Part shown: positions 27,511 to 37,994 of the stretch, piece after piece | Layout of the letters: every line of letters starts with the position of its first letter | How positions within the stretch are numbered: the first letter of the stretch is position 1 | Assembly (NCBI GenBank): GCA_001898825.1 | Contig: MKVK01000018.1 | Coordinates: 1 to 64,000, forward strand | Origin: Magnetospirillum sp. 64-120 | Lineage (GTDB): Bacteria; Pseudomonadota; Alphaproteobacteria; Rhodospirillales; Magnetospirillaceae | Length of the DNA stretch: 64,000 nt | Direction of reading: 5' to 3' | Notes under the pieces: model-generated | The model's database searches: none | Told to the model about the DNA's origin: nothing | Seen by the model: only the letters and a program-made list of their open reading frames with translations | Position numbers and translations under genes: made by a program

Positions 27511-28116
27511 ATGTTGGCCGGCGAACTCTATCGCCTGCTGATGGCAGGAGCGGATCGGGACCGTGATTTCACCCGTCACGTCCTGGCCTGCTCCCTCGCC
27601 CTGGCCCATGGCGAGCGCGGGCGCAAGCTCGACGCCGCCCTGGGCCTGTCGGCCAACCACGTCACCGCCCTGCTGTTGACCCACTTTCCCCACGCCGCCG
27701 CCTTCGTCGCCGACCGCCTGGCCTTTGACGGCCAGGGCGACCAGCCGGCCAGCCTGGAAGAGCCCGATCTTCGTCAGTTGCTGTTGGACAATCGTGCCAC
27801 CAACGGCCCGGAAGGCGTGTGGCTGGCCCACATCATCGCGCGGCGGTCCCTGGAATCCAACCATCTGTGGCAGGATCTGGGATTGCGCGACCGATCCGAC
27901 CTGTCGCGGCTGATGCGCGACTTCTTTACCCCCTTGGCCCTGGCCAACATGCGCGACATGAAGTGGAAGAAGTTCTTCTATCGCACTTTGTGCCAGAACG
28001 AAGGCGTGCTGATCTGCAAAAGCCCGGTCTGCGACAATTGCGACGACTTCGCCATCTGTTTCGGCGCCGAGGACGGCCATTCCCTGCTGGCGCAGAACGC
28101 CCGGGTCAGTGCCTGA
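27511..28116 (+). CDS. nifQ: NifQ, molybdenum donor for FeMo-cofactor
   Basis: 201 residues. The C-terminal cysteine motif CKSPVCDNCDDFAIC (C-X4-C-X2-C-X5-C, about 170-184) is the family hallmark and holds the Mo-Fe-S cluster delivered to NifEN/NifH. Upstream conserved block MKWKKFFYRTLCQNEG. It starts 4 bp after fdxB and ends the nifE operon. Confidence 0.94.
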   Translation: MLAGELYRLLMAGADRDRDFTRHVLACSLALAHGERGRKLDAALGLSANHVTALLLTHFPHAAAFVADRLAFDGQGDQPASLEEPDLRQLLLDNRATNGPEGVWLAHIIARRSLESNHLWQDLGLRDRSDLSRLMRDFFTPLALANMRDMKWKKFFYRTLCQNEGVLICKSPVCDNCDDFAICFGAEDGHSLLAQNARVSA

Positions 28117-28133
28117 CGGGCCTTTGCCCTTTT

Positions 28134-28149
28134 TGTCAGCATCCCGACA
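28134..28149 (+). promoter_or_regulatory. NifA upstream activator site of iscA-nifV
   Basis: TGT-CAGCATCCCG-ACA, exact TGT-N10-ACA, 62 bp upstream of the -24 element. Confidence 0.78.
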
Positions 28150-28211
28150 AAGCCCGACAATCCCGACATTGCCCATTTAGACGGCATCAGCTTTTCCGCC
28201 ATTTCCAGCTT

Positions 28212-28227
28212 TGGCATCGACCTTGCA
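28212..28227 (+). promoter_or_regulatory. Sigma-54 promoter of iscA-nifV
   Basis: TGGCATCGACCTTGCA, GG-N10-GC spacing exact, 43 bp upstream of the iscA start. Confidence 0.9.
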
Positions 28228-28270
28228 CCGCGTCGGTCAGACCATTTCGTTTCCGTGAAGGAGACCCGCC

Positions 28271-28582
28271 ATGCTGACCCTGACCGATCGTGCCGTTTCC
28301 GTGCTGAAGTCCCTGTGCGCCGAAGAGGCCCTGGGCCTGCGCATCTCCGTCAACAATTCCGGTTGTTCGGGCATCCAATACGGCATGAGCCTGGAGGAAG
28401 AGCCGGGCCAGGGCGACGAAGTCCTGACCTTCGACGACCTGAAGGTCTATGTGGATGCTCCGTCCGCCATGTGGCTGACCGGCGTCAGCGTCGATTACGT
28501 GGAAGGCGAGGAAGGCGCCGGCTTCCAGTTCGACAATCCAGCCGCCGCCGGCAAGTGCTCGTGCTCGGGGAAGTGTGGTTGA
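28271..28582 (+). CDS. Nif-type IscA/HesB iron-sulfur carrier
   Basis: 103 residues of the A-type carrier family: [24 protein letters not shown] (about 22-45) and the C-terminal CSCSGKC, which supplies the remaining cluster-binding cysteines. It probably ferries Fe-S clusters to nitrogenase proteins. It has its own NifA/sigma-54 promoter and is followed 5 bp later by nifV. nifS and nifU are not in this window, so cluster synthesis must come from elsewhere. Confidence 0.9.
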   Translation: MLTLTDRAVSVLKSLCAEEALGLRISVNNSGCSGIQYGMSLEEEPGQGDEVLTFDDLKVYVDAPSAMWLTGVSVDYVEGEEGAGFQFDNPAAAGKCSCSGKCG

Positions 28583-28587
28583 GCGCC

Positions 28588-29715
28588 ATGCCCCGGCTGG
28601 TGATCAACGACACCACGCTACGTGATGGCGAACAGACGGCGGGGGTCGCCTTCCGTCTGGACGAAAAGCTGGCCATCGCCCGCGCCCTGGACACAGCCCG
28701 GGTGCAGGAAATCGAGGTCGGCATCCCCGCCATGGGCGAGGAAGAAATCGTCAGCATCAACGCGGTGGCCGACTTGTGCCTGAACGCCCGCCTGATCGCC
28801 TGGTGCCGCATGCATGACGACGACCTGTCGGCGGCCTTGGCCTGCCGCGTCGACACCGTCAACCTGTCCATCCCGGTTTCCGACCTGCAATTGGCGGCCA
28901 AGCTGGGCAAGGGCCGCGACTGGGCGCTGGCTCACATCGCCGCCATGGTGGCCAAGGCCCGAGACATGGGCTTTGACGTGCTGATCGGCGGCGAGGATTC
29001 GTCGCGCGCCGATCTGGACTTCCTGCTGCGCGTGGTGGAAACCTGCCAAAAGGCCGGCGCCCAACGTTTCCGTTTCGCCGACACGCTGGGAATCATGGAT
29101 CCCTTCGCCACCCACCATGCCTTTACCCGCCTGCGGGCGGCCTGCGACCTGGAACTGGAAATCCACGCCCATGACGACCTGGGGCTGGCCACCGCCAATT
29201 CCCTGGCCGCCATCAAAGGCGGCGCCAGCCATGTCAGCACCACCGTCAACGGCCTGGGCGAACGCGCCGGCAACGCGCCCTTGGAAGAAGTGGTCGTCGC
29301 CGCCGAACATCTGTACGGCCTGGAGTGCGGCGTGGTCAAAACCCAGTTGGCCGCCGTCTCGCACTTGGTGGCTGAAGCCTCGGGTCGGCCGGTGCCGGTC
29401 AACAAAAGCATCGTCGGCGACGCCATCTTCACCCATGAATCGGGCATCCATGTCAGCGGCCTGCTGCGCGACCGCCGCACTTACGAAGCCCTGGACCCGC
29501 GTGAACTGGGCCGCACCCACCGGGTGGTCCTGGGCAAGCATTCCGGCCTGACCTCGGTCTTGCACGCCTTCCGTGAGATCGGCGTCGAACTGGACCCGAC
29601 CCAGGGCCGCGCCATCCTGAACCAGGTCCGCCGCTTCGCCGGCGAGACCAAGCGCCCCCCCACCATCGACGATCTGCGCCGTTTCCAAGACATCACCGCG
29701 GCGACCTTCAACTAG
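28588..29715 (+). CDS. nifV: Homocitrate synthase NifV
   Basis: 375 residues. Conserved motifs are [19 protein letters not shown] (N-terminal, metal Asp and catalytic Arg), [21 protein letters not shown] and [15 protein letters not shown]. The enzyme condenses acetyl-CoA with 2-oxoglutarate to homocitrate, the organic ligand of FeMo-co. It shares the iscA promoter. Confidence 0.95.
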   Translation: MPRLVINDTTLRDGEQTAGVAFRLDEKLAIARALDTARVQEIEVGIPAMGEEEIVSINAVADLCLNARLIAWCRMHDDDLSAALACRVDTVNLSIPVSDLQLAAKLGKGRDWALAHIAAMVAKARDMGFDVLIGGEDSSRADLDFLLRVVETCQKAGAQRFRFADTLGIMDPFATHHAFTRLRAACDLELEIHAHDDLGLATANSLAAIKGGASHVSTTVNGLGERAGNAPLEEVVVAAEHLYGLECGVVKTQLAAVSHLVAEASGRPVPVNKSIVGDAIFTHESGIHVSGLLRDRRTYEALDPRELGRTHRVVLGKHSGLTSVLHAFREIGVELDPTQGRAILNQVRRFAGETKRPPTIDDLRRFQDITAATFN

Positions 29716-29750
29716 GACGCCCCCTACCAACGCCGCGCAGATATGCGCGC

Positions 29751-29764
29751 TTGACCAGCGTCAA
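29751..29764. promoter_or_regulatory. FNR/FixK-type box upstream of feoA
   Basis: TTGAC-CAGC-GTCAA, a perfect inverted repeat fitting the alphaproteobacterial FNR/FixK half-site spacing (TTGAY-N4-RTCAA). Its centre lies about 46 bp before the predicted transcription start of the feo promoter, suiting activation under low oxygen. Confidence 0.72.
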
Positions 29765-29768
29765 TCAT

Positions 29769-29797
29769 TTGACCGCAACTTTCTTGTGGAATACGAT
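29769..29797 (+). promoter_or_regulatory. Sigma-70 promoter of the feo operon
   Basis: -35 TTGACC and -10 TACGAT with a 17-bp spacer. No -24/-12 element or NifA site is present here, so the operon leaves the nif regulon at this point. Confidence 0.65.
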
Positions 29798-29850
29798 CCG
29801 ATTTCGCGAGTGGTTATCACCTTCATTCTCAGGACAGGGACCGCCATCAC

Positions 29851-30093
29851 ATGTCCAGCACATCGAACCGCGTACAAGACCTGAAGCCGGGCGACACCGC
29901 CCGGGTCGTGCGCCTGTCCAAGGGTGACCGGGGATACCGTCAGCGATTGCTGGCCATGGGCATGACGCCGGGCGTGGTGTTTTCCATCACCCGCGTCGCC
30001 CCCTTCGGCGACCCCATCGAGATCAGTGTCCGCAACTTCACTTTGACGCTGCGCAAGATCGAAGCCGACATCCTGGAAATCGAGAGGGTTTGA
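29851..30093 (+). CDS. feoA: Ferrous iron transport protein FeoA
   Basis: 80 residues with an SH3-like fold: LKPGDTARVVRL, YRQRLLAMGMTPGVVFSITRVAPFGDPIEI. FeoA supports FeoB in ferrous iron uptake at the inner membrane. It ends 2 bp before feoB. Confidence 0.94.
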   Translation: MSSTSNRVQDLKPGDTARVVRLSKGDRGYRQRLLAMGMTPGVVFSITRVAPFGDPIEISVRNFTLTLRKIEADILEIERV

Positions 30094-30095
30094 GC

Positions 30096-32468
30096 ATGTC
30101 CAACGTCATCGCGGTCGTCGGCAACCCCAATTGCGGCAAGACCACGCTTTTCAACGCGCTGACCGGCTCGACCCAGAAGGTCGGCAACTGGCCCGGCGTC
30201 ACCGTGGAAAAGAAGGTCGGCCAGTTCCGCCATCAGGGCCAGACCTATAATCTGGTCGACCTGCCCGGCATCTACATGATCGGCGGCTATTCCGCCGGGT
30301 CCCAGGACGAACGGGTGGCCCGCGATTACATCCTGTCGGGCGAGCCCCAGGTGGTGGTCAACATCCTTGACGCCTTCAACCTGGAACGCAACCTGTACCT
30401 GACCTGCCAGTTGCTGGAAATGCGGGTGCCGGTGGTGGTGGCGCTCAACATGGTCGACCTGGCCAAGAAGGTCGGCATCCAGATCGATTGCGACGCTTTG
30501 GCCAAGGTTTTGGACTGCCCGGTGGTGCCCATCGTCGCCAGCCGCTCGACCGGTCTGGACGCGCTGAAGCAGACCATCGCCGATTCCGCCGCCAATCCCC
30601 GCGTGCCTGACGCCCAGCCCGACCATGCGGCTTCGGTGAAGGCGGCCATCGACATCTTGGCCCCGCGCCTGGAACAGATCGCCGGATCAAGCCACATCAA
30701 CCCCCGCTGGGCGGCTTTGCGCCTGCTGGAAGGCGATTCCTTCGTGGAAAACCTGACCGCCGGCAAGCTGGGCTGCGATTTGCAGATCCAGGTGGAAAAC
30801 ATTGAAAAGGAAGGCGGCGACGATCCCGACATCGTCATCGCCGACGGCCGCTACCGCTTTGTCGGCGAGATGATGGCCGCCTGCTTCCACCAGCCGCGCA
30901 AGATTTCCCTAGCGCTGACCCGACGCATCGACAAGGTGGTGCTGAACCGCTTTTTGGGCGTGCCGGTGTTCCTGCTGGCCATGTATCTGATGTTCCTGTT
31001 CACCATCAATATCGGCGGCGCCTTCATCGACTTCTTCGACCAGTCCATGGCCGCCATCATGGTGGACGGGCTGGGCGACCTGCTGACCGCGCTCGGCCTT
31101 CCCGAAGGTCTGGTGGTCATCGCCAAGGGCTTCGGGTCCGGCGTGCAGACGGTGTCCACTTTCATCCCGATCATCGCCTGCCTGTTCCTGTTCCTGTCGT
31201 TTTTGGAAGATTCGGGTTACATGGCGCGTGCCGCCTTCGTCATGGACCGCGCCATGCGCGCCATCGGCCTGCCCGGCAAGTCCTTTGTGCCGCTGATCGT
31301 CGGCTTCGGCTGCAACGTGCCGGCGATCATGGCCACCCGTACCTTGGAAAACCGCCGCGACCGCATCCTGACCGCGCTGATGGCGCCGTTCATGTCGTGC
31401 GGCGCCCGCCTGCCGGTCTTCGCCCTGTTCGCCGCCGCCTTCTTCCCGGTCAACGGCCAGAACATCGTCTTCGGCCTGTATCTGGTGGGCCTGGCCTTCG
31501 CCGTGCTGACCGGCCTGATCCTGAAGCACACCCTGCTTCAGGGCGAAGTGTCGCATTTCGTCATGGAACTGCCGCCTTATCACCTGCCGACCTTGCGCAC
31601 CGTGGTGATGCAGGCCTGGCAGCGCCTGCGCGAATTCATCTTCAAGGCCGGTCAGGTGATCGTGCCCATCGTCATGGTGCTGTCCTTCTTCAACGCTTTG
31701 GGCACCGATGGCAGCTTCGGCAAGGAAGACAGCCGTGATTCGGTGCTGGCCGCCGCCAGCCAAACCATCGTCCCGGTGTTCAAGCCCATGGGCCTGACCG
31801 AGGACAACTGGCCGGCCGCCGTCGGCCTGTTCACCGGCATCTTCGCCAAGGAAGCGGTGGTCGGCACTCTCAACACCCTTTACGCCCAAGCCGCCCAGCA
31901 GGACGCGGCCGACGCCGCGCCAACCGAAGGCGAAGCCGACGCCGTGGCCGAAAAGGCTGCGGCCGAGGACGAAGCCCCCACGACCCTGGGCGGCAAATTG
32001 CTGGCCGCCACCGCCACCATTCCGGAAAACCTGCTGAAGGTGGCCGATTCCCTGGGTGATCCCCTGGGTTTGGACGTCAGCTATGTGTCGGATTCCGGCG
32101 CTGCCGCCGAGGAACTGAAGGTCGAGGACGGCACTTTCGGCGCCATGGTGTCGCGCTTCACCGGGGTGTCGGGCGCCATGGCCTATATGGTGCTGATCTT
32201 GCTTTACACCCCGTGTGTCGCAGCGCTGGGCGCCATCCGCCACGAAACCAGCATGGGCTGGACGTTGTTCGCCACCGGCTGGACCACCATGATCGGCTAT
32301 ACCGCCTCGGTCAGCGTCTATCAGGCGTCCAACTTCGCCGCCAATCCAGCCATCGCCACCTTGTGGCTGAGCTTGTGCGCCGGCACCGTGATCATGCTGG
32401 TGGCGTCCATGTGGATGGTCGGCCGGGCCCAGGCCCGGCGCCTGGCCTCGTCCATGGCGGCGGAATAA
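30096..32468 (+). CDS. feoB: Ferrous iron transporter FeoB
   Basis: 790 residues. The N-terminal GTPase has GNPNCGKT (9-16), the switch region NWPGVTVEKK, DLPGIYM, and NMVD for guanine specificity. The membrane part holds the Gate-like segments with the conserved GFGCNVPAIMATRT and CGARLPVFALFAAAFF. A long Ala/Glu-rich insertion lies near residues 600-670. ATG 30096 starts the family N-terminus. FeoB imports Fe2+, and its downstream partners suggest that part of this iron is stored. Confidence 0.96.
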   Translation: MSNVIAVVGNPNCGKTTLFNALTGSTQKVGNWPGVTVEKKVGQFRHQGQTYNLVDLPGIYMIGGYSAGSQDERVARDYILSGEPQVVVNILDAFNLERNLYLTCQLLEMRVPVVVALNMVDLAKKVGIQIDCDALAKVLDCPVVPIVASRSTGLDALKQTIADSAANPRVPDAQPDHAASVKAAIDILAPRLEQIAGSSHINPRWAALRLLEGDSFVENLTAGKLGCDLQIQVENIEKEGGDDPDIVIADGRYRFVGEMMAACFHQPRKISLALTRRIDKVVLNRFLGVPVFLLAMYLMFLFTINIGGAFIDFFDQSMAAIMVDGLGDLLTALGLPEGLVVIAKGFGSGVQTVSTFIPIIACLFLFLSFLEDSGYMARAAFVMDRAMRAIGLPGKSFVPLIVGFGCNVPAIMATRTLENRRDRILTALMAPFMSCGARLPVFALFAAAFFPVNGQNIVFGLYLVGLAFAVLTGLILKHTLLQGEVSHFVMELPPYHLPTLRTVVMQAWQRLREFIFKAGQVIVPIVMVLSFFNALGTDGSFGKEDSRDSVLAAASQTIVPVFKPMGLTEDNWPAAVGLFTGIFAKEAVVGTLNTLYAQAAQQDAADAAPTEGEADAVAEKAAAEDEAPTTLGGKLLAATATIPENLLKVADSLGDPLGLDVSYVSDSGAAAEELKVEDGTFGAMVSRFTGVSGAMAYMVLILLYTPCVAALGAIRHETSMGWTLFATGWTTMIGYTASVSVYQASNFAANPAIATLWLSLCAGTVIMLVASMWMVGRAQARRLASSMAAE

Positions 32469-32481
32469 GGAGAAGACGGCC

Positions 32482-32709
32482 ATGACGCTTTCGGAACTGA
32501 AAGCCTATATGATCGACCGCAAGCGGGCGTCCATGACCGAGATCGCCATGCATTTCGACACTCCCGCCAGCGCCATCCAACCCATGCTGGATCAGTGGAT
32601 CGCCAAGGGCAGGATGCGCAAGCTGGATATCACCGGCGGCTGCGGCAAGGTGAATGGCGGCTGCGCCTGCAAGGAAAAGCCGTCGGACATTTTCGAATGG
32701 ACCATGTGA
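32482..32709 (+). CDS. feoC: FeoC, winged-helix partner of FeoB
   Basis: 75 residues: a winged-helix DNA/protein-binding fold (LSELKAYMIDRKRASMTEIAMHF) followed by a cysteine loop CGKVNGGCACKE that can hold an oxygen-sensitive Fe-S cluster. FeoC stabilises FeoB under low oxygen. Its end overlaps the next gene by 13 bp. Confidence 0.88.
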   Translation: MTLSELKAYMIDRKRASMTEIAMHFDTPASAIQPMLDQWIAKGRMRKLDITGGCGKVNGGCACKEKPSDIFEWTM

Positions 32710-33155
32710 ACGTCTTCGCCTCGGTTCTGCCGGGCCGCATCCGCCTGCGCCATGCCGTGTTGCGCGACCGGGTCTTGCATGCGGATTTGGCCGGCCGGCT
32801 GGAAAAGCTGGCCCAGGTTCAAAGCAACCCGGCCATCGGCTCGCTGTTGCTTCGTTTCGACGCCGCCGACCCCGGTATCGAGGCGCGTATCCGTGCCCAG
32901 GTGGCAATGGTCCTGCCCCCACCGCAGCCCCAGTCCAGGCAGGTCCCGCATGTGGGTCAGCGCATCGCCTTAAAGCGCCCGAAAAGCGCCAAGCAGGAAC
33001 TGAACCGCGTCGCCAAGATCGGCGCCGTGATCAGCATGGCGGTGTCGCTGGCCGCCCTGGGGACCAGCAAGAAACTGCATGCCCAGGCCGGATTGGTTTT
33101 CGTCGCCATGATGCTGACCCATATGGCGACGCATTGGCGCCGCACCTTCAAATAA
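32697..33155 (+). CDS. LPGR-motif membrane protein, ferrosome (Fez)-like candidate
   Basis: 152 residues. The N-terminus VNVFASVLPGRIRLRHAV (motif at 11-18) begins a ferredoxin-like, HMA-related domain, continued by IGSLLLRFDAADPG. After a Pro/Arg linker two membrane segments follow (about 105-145: VAKIGAVISMAVSLAALG and GLVFVAMMLTHMATHW). The same domain recurs in the next gene and at the N-terminus of the P-type ATPase downstream. ATG 32697 overlaps feoC by 13 bp. No known metal-binding CxxC is present. Role in an iron-storage compartment is inferred from context. Confidence 0.7.
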   Translation: MDHVNVFASVLPGRIRLRHAVLRDRVLHADLAGRLEKLAQVQSNPAIGSLLLRFDAADPGIEARIRAQVAMVLPPPQPQSRQVPHVGQRIALKRPKSAKQELNRVAKIGAVISMAVSLAALGTSKKLHAQAGLVFVAMMLTHMATHWRRTFK

Positions 33156-33172
33156 CCGGAGACATCTTTCCC

Positions 33173-33499
33173 TTGTCCGCCGCCGAGCCCCCCTTGCTGC
33201 GCTTTCTTTCCGCCTTAAGCGTCGCCCACCACGTTCCCGGACGCATCCGCCTGAAACTGGCCGCGCCCCTGGGCGGCGAATTGTTGGCCCTGGCCGAGCA
33301 GGCCAAGGCTTTCAGCACGGCTTTTTCCGCCATGGCTGGTATTCGCGGTGTCAGCCTGAACCCTTTGGCGAAAAGTTGTACCATCGAATACGACACAACC
33401 GTCATTCCCGCCACGGCCTGGACCGGCCTGTTGTCGGGCCAAACCACCCCCGGCAGCGAAGCCTTGCGTCAAGGCCTGGTCGCCGCCGCACAACATTGA
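33173..33499 (+). CDS. Small LPGR-motif (HMA-related) protein
   Basis: About 108 residues. HHVPGRIRLKLA (motif 21-28) and SCTIEYDTTVIPATAW mirror the ATPase N-terminal domain (LPGRVRLRYR and SLVIEYDVERTDAATL), so this is a free-standing copy of that domain without membrane segments. No ATG fits; TTG 33173 after GGAG at wide spacing is the best start and is uncertain. The gene is in the feo operon between two others of the same system. Confidence 0.62.
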   Translation: MSAAEPPLLRFLSALSVAHHVPGRIRLKLAAPLGGELLALAEQAKAFSTAFSAMAGIRGVSLNPLAKSCTIEYDTTVIPATAWTGLLSGQTTPGSEALRQGLVAAAQH

Positions 33500-33518
33500 T
33501 CCAGGAAAGGAGCCTGTC

Positions 33519-33878
33519 ATGTTGCCTTTTCTTACCTTCGCCGGCGGCATCGTCGCCGGAATCGTCGGCGTCAAACTGCTGAAGCGGGTCAAGTCCCCGG
33601 AAAGCCTGGGCAACCTTGGGGACAAGGCGCGCAGCGGCCTGGACAAGGCCGGCGCCGGCCTGCGCGAGGCCACGGTCACGGGCCTGTCGGCCATCGAGAA
33701 GTCCAGCGCCAAAATGCGCACAAAACTGACCCCCGAAGCCGAAGCTGAAGCCCCTGCTGCCGCCGCCGCCGTCGTGCCGGTGGCCAAGAAGGCGGCGCCG
33801 CGCCGCAAGGTGGCGACCAAGAAGAAGGCTGCCACCACCACCACCACTGTCGATCCCAAGCCCGAGGGCGAGTCGTGA
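33519..33878 (+). CDS. Small membrane protein with Lys/Ala/Thr-rich tail
   Basis: 119 residues. One N-terminal membrane segment (LPFLTFAGGIVAGIVGVKLL), then an amphipathic region (about 30-75), then an Ala/Pro/Lys tail (AAPRRKVATKKKAATTTTT) reminiscent of histone H1-like repeats. I do not recognise the family. Strong AAGGAG ribosome site. Its position in the feo-P1B operon suggests a structural part of the same membrane compartment; the basic tail could contact polyphosphate, phosphate or iron mineral (inference). Confidence 0.7.
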   Translation: MLPFLTFAGGIVAGIVGVKLLKRVKSPESLGNLGDKARSGLDKAGAGLREATVTGLSAIEKSSAKMRTKLTPEAEAEAPAAAAAVVPVAKKAAPRRKVATKKKAATTTTTVDPKPEGES

Positions 33879-34201
33879 AGAAGCGCAAGGCCAAGGCCGC
33901 CGCCTTGGCCCCGGCCGAACTGGCCAACAACTTCACCCGCGGACTGGTGGCCACCGGTCTGGTGGCCGCCATCCAGGATCGCTGGACTGAAGGCGCGCAA
34001 TCCAACCGCAAGGTTCTGCGTCTGGCCCTGCAAGGCGGCGCCGCCCTGGCGTCGGGCATCGCCACCGCCGAATCCCTGCGGCGCGGTGATTACGCCCGCG
34101 CCGTTCTGGCCCTGGCCGGTGGCGCCCTGGGGGTCGTCGCCACCGAAATGTTGTTGAATCCCCCCACCCGTCGGCCGGCCGAGGAGGTTGAAGTTGGCTA
34201 A
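33875..34201 (+). CDS. Small Gly/Ala-rich membrane protein of the feo-P1B operon
   Basis: 108 residues, family not recognised. A basic N-terminus (KKRKAKAAA) is followed by two or three Gly/Ala-rich hydrophobic segments (TRGLVATGLVAAIQ, LALQGGAALASGIATAESL, ARAVLALAGGALGVVATEMLL). The start is a GTG whose last two bases share the preceding stop (GTGA), so translation is coupled. Confidence 0.68.
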   Translation: MKKRKAKAAALAPAELANNFTRGLVATGLVAAIQDRWTEGAQSNRKVLRLALQGGAALASGIATAESLRRGDYARAVLALAGGALGVVATEMLLNPPTRRPAEEVEVG

Positions 34202-34522
34202 GAAGAACAAGCAGAAGAAGAACAAGGGCTTCAGGCGCCGCGACCTGGAAAACCTGATGGCCCTGCAGATGGGACAAGCGCAGAATCAGGGCTTCCTGGG
34301 CGGTCTGGGCCGGATGCTGCCGGCTGGCCGCACCGAACAGTTCCTGCTGGGTCTGGCCTTGGGGGGCGTCGCCGCCTATTTGGCTTCGGACGAGGAAATC
34401 CGCGGCAAGCTGTTCAAGGGCGCCATCAAGGCCTATGCCAACATGGCCGGTAGTTTGGCCGAGATGAAGGAACAGATGGCCGACCTGCAGGCCGAAGTGC
34501 AAGCCGAGCAGAACGGATTGAT

Positions 34523-34526
<4 letters not shown>
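34194..34526 (+). CDS. Small YtxH-like membrane protein of the feo-P1B operon
   Basis: 110 residues. A lysine-rich N-terminus, a hydrophobic segment (TEQFLLGLALGGVAAYLAS) with conserved-looking DEEIRGKLFKGAIKAYANM, and a C-terminal coiled-coil (LAEMKEQMADLQAEVQAEQ). The start is TTG 34194, 6 bases after GAGGAGG; TTG 34188 would be inside that site. It overlaps both neighbours, and its stop codon shares ATGA with the P-type ATPase. Confidence 0.65.
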
Positions 34527-36604
<2,078 letters not shown>

Positions 36605-36651
36605 TTTTCAGGCATGATCACCCCCACATACAGTTTCATTTGGGGGGAAAC

Positions 36652-37062
36652 ATGCGTCTTGCCATCATCCTTGCGGCGTCGTTGTTGTTGTCCAGCGCGG
36701 CCCTGGCCGCCGACGCCTATCCGACCAAGCCGGTGTTGAAAACGTCGAAGACCGTGGTGGACGAAACCATCGTCTATCCCACCACCGGCCCGGCCCAGGT
36801 CAAGGCCGACATCGTCACCATCGCCCCGGGCGCCGAAACCGTGTTCCACCGCCACGGCGTCCCCATGTTCGCCTATATCCTGAAGGGCACGGTGGTGGTG
36901 GACTATGGTGACAAGGGCAAGAAGACCTTCACCGCCGGCCAGGGCATGGTGGAAGCCATGACCACCACCCATCGCGGCACCAATCCCGGCACCGAGCCGG
37001 TGGAAATCCTGGCCGTCTACATGGGGGCGGACGGCGCCGAAAACGTCATCCCCATGAAATAG
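36652..37062 (+). CDS. Exported cupin-domain protein
   Basis: 136 residues. Signal peptide MRLAIILAASLLLSSAALAA, then a single cupin barrel with FHRHGVPMFAYILKGTVVVDYGD (metal-ligand histidines) and a second half ending MTTTHRGTNPGTEPVEIL. Such proteins bind a metal in the periplasm; the substrate is unknown. Start ATG follows GGGGGGAA. It lies 47 bp after the ATPase and may be co-transcribed with it. Confidence 0.82.
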   Translation: MRLAIILAASLLLSSAALAADAYPTKPVLKTSKTVVDETIVYPTTGPAQVKADIVTIAPGAETVFHRHGVPMFAYILKGTVVVDYGDKGKKTFTAGQGMVEAMTTTHRGTNPGTEPVEILAVYMGADGAENVIPMK

Positions 37063-37126
37063 GGCGGCGTTATCCCACCCGTGGCGGGTGTGGTGCGGGA
37101 ACGCCAGTCTTGCCTAGACTGGGGCC

Positions 37127-37810
37127 ATGGAAAAGCACGCCCTGATCTTCGACGTCGACGGCACCTTGGCGGAAACCGAGGAAGCCCACCGCTTGGCCTT
37201 CAACCAGACCTTCGCCGAATACGGCCTGGGCTGGGTCTGGGACCAGCCGCTTTACGGCAAGCTGCTGAAAGTGTCCGGCGGCAAGGAACGCATCCGCGCC
37301 TATGTCCAGGACCAGCATCCCGACATGCTGGTGCCGGGGCTGGATCTGCGTATCGCCACTCTGCACCAGCGCAAGACGGCGATTTACACCAAGGCCGTGG
37401 CCACCGGCGCCATTCCGCTGCGCCCCGGTATCGCCCGCCTGGTCGCCGAAGCTCGCGACGCGGGCCTGCGTCTGGCCATCGCCACCACCACCACGCGGGC
37501 CAATGTGCTGGCCCTGATGCAAGGCACCGGCCTGTCGCCGGATTGGTTCGAAACCATGGCCTGCAGCGACGACGCGCCCGTCAAGAAACCCGACCCGCAG
37601 GCCTATTTGCTGGTTCTGGAACGGCTGAAACTGCCAGCCGATGCCTGTCTGACCATCGAGGATTCGGCCAACGGTGTCCGCGCCGCCCGCGCCGCCGGCC
37701 TGGAGGTGGTGATGACCCCCAGTGCCTATACCGCCCGCGACAAGGCCGACGGCGCCCGCAGCGTCTGGCCCGATCTGGAATTGGTCAGCCTGGGGCAATT
37801 GCTGGGTTAG
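37127..37810 (+). CDS. HAD-superfamily hydrolase, CbbY type
   Basis: 227 residues. HAD motifs: IFDVDGTLAETE (nucleophile Asp), IATTTTRANV, KKPDPQAY and IEDSANGVRAARAAG. The cap sequence GLGWVWDQPLYGKLLKVSGGKERIRAY is typical of CbbY, which dephosphorylates xylulose-1,5-bisphosphate or other sugar phosphates. No Calvin-cycle genes are next to it in the window. Confidence 0.85.
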   Translation: MEKHALIFDVDGTLAETEEAHRLAFNQTFAEYGLGWVWDQPLYGKLLKVSGGKERIRAYVQDQHPDMLVPGLDLRIATLHQRKTAIYTKAVATGAIPLRPGIARLVAEARDAGLRLAIATTTTRANVLALMQGTGLSPDWFETMACSDDAPVKKPDPQAYLLVLERLKLPADACLTIEDSANGVRAARAAGLEVVMTPSAYTARDKADGARSVWPDLELVSLGQLLG

Positions 37811-37994
37811 GCGGGGTCCCCATCAACAAGGGGAGGGGGACCGTCCTTCCGATTGAACACGTTTCCCGGGCCGGCCAGGAACAGGTCCATACGGATAATG
37901 CCGGTTGCGAGTGAGGATACGTTTTCTGCAAAACGGTAAAATTGAGCGAACCGCTGAAACTGCCCTGACCCCAGCCCGCACAAACTTGCGGGTG

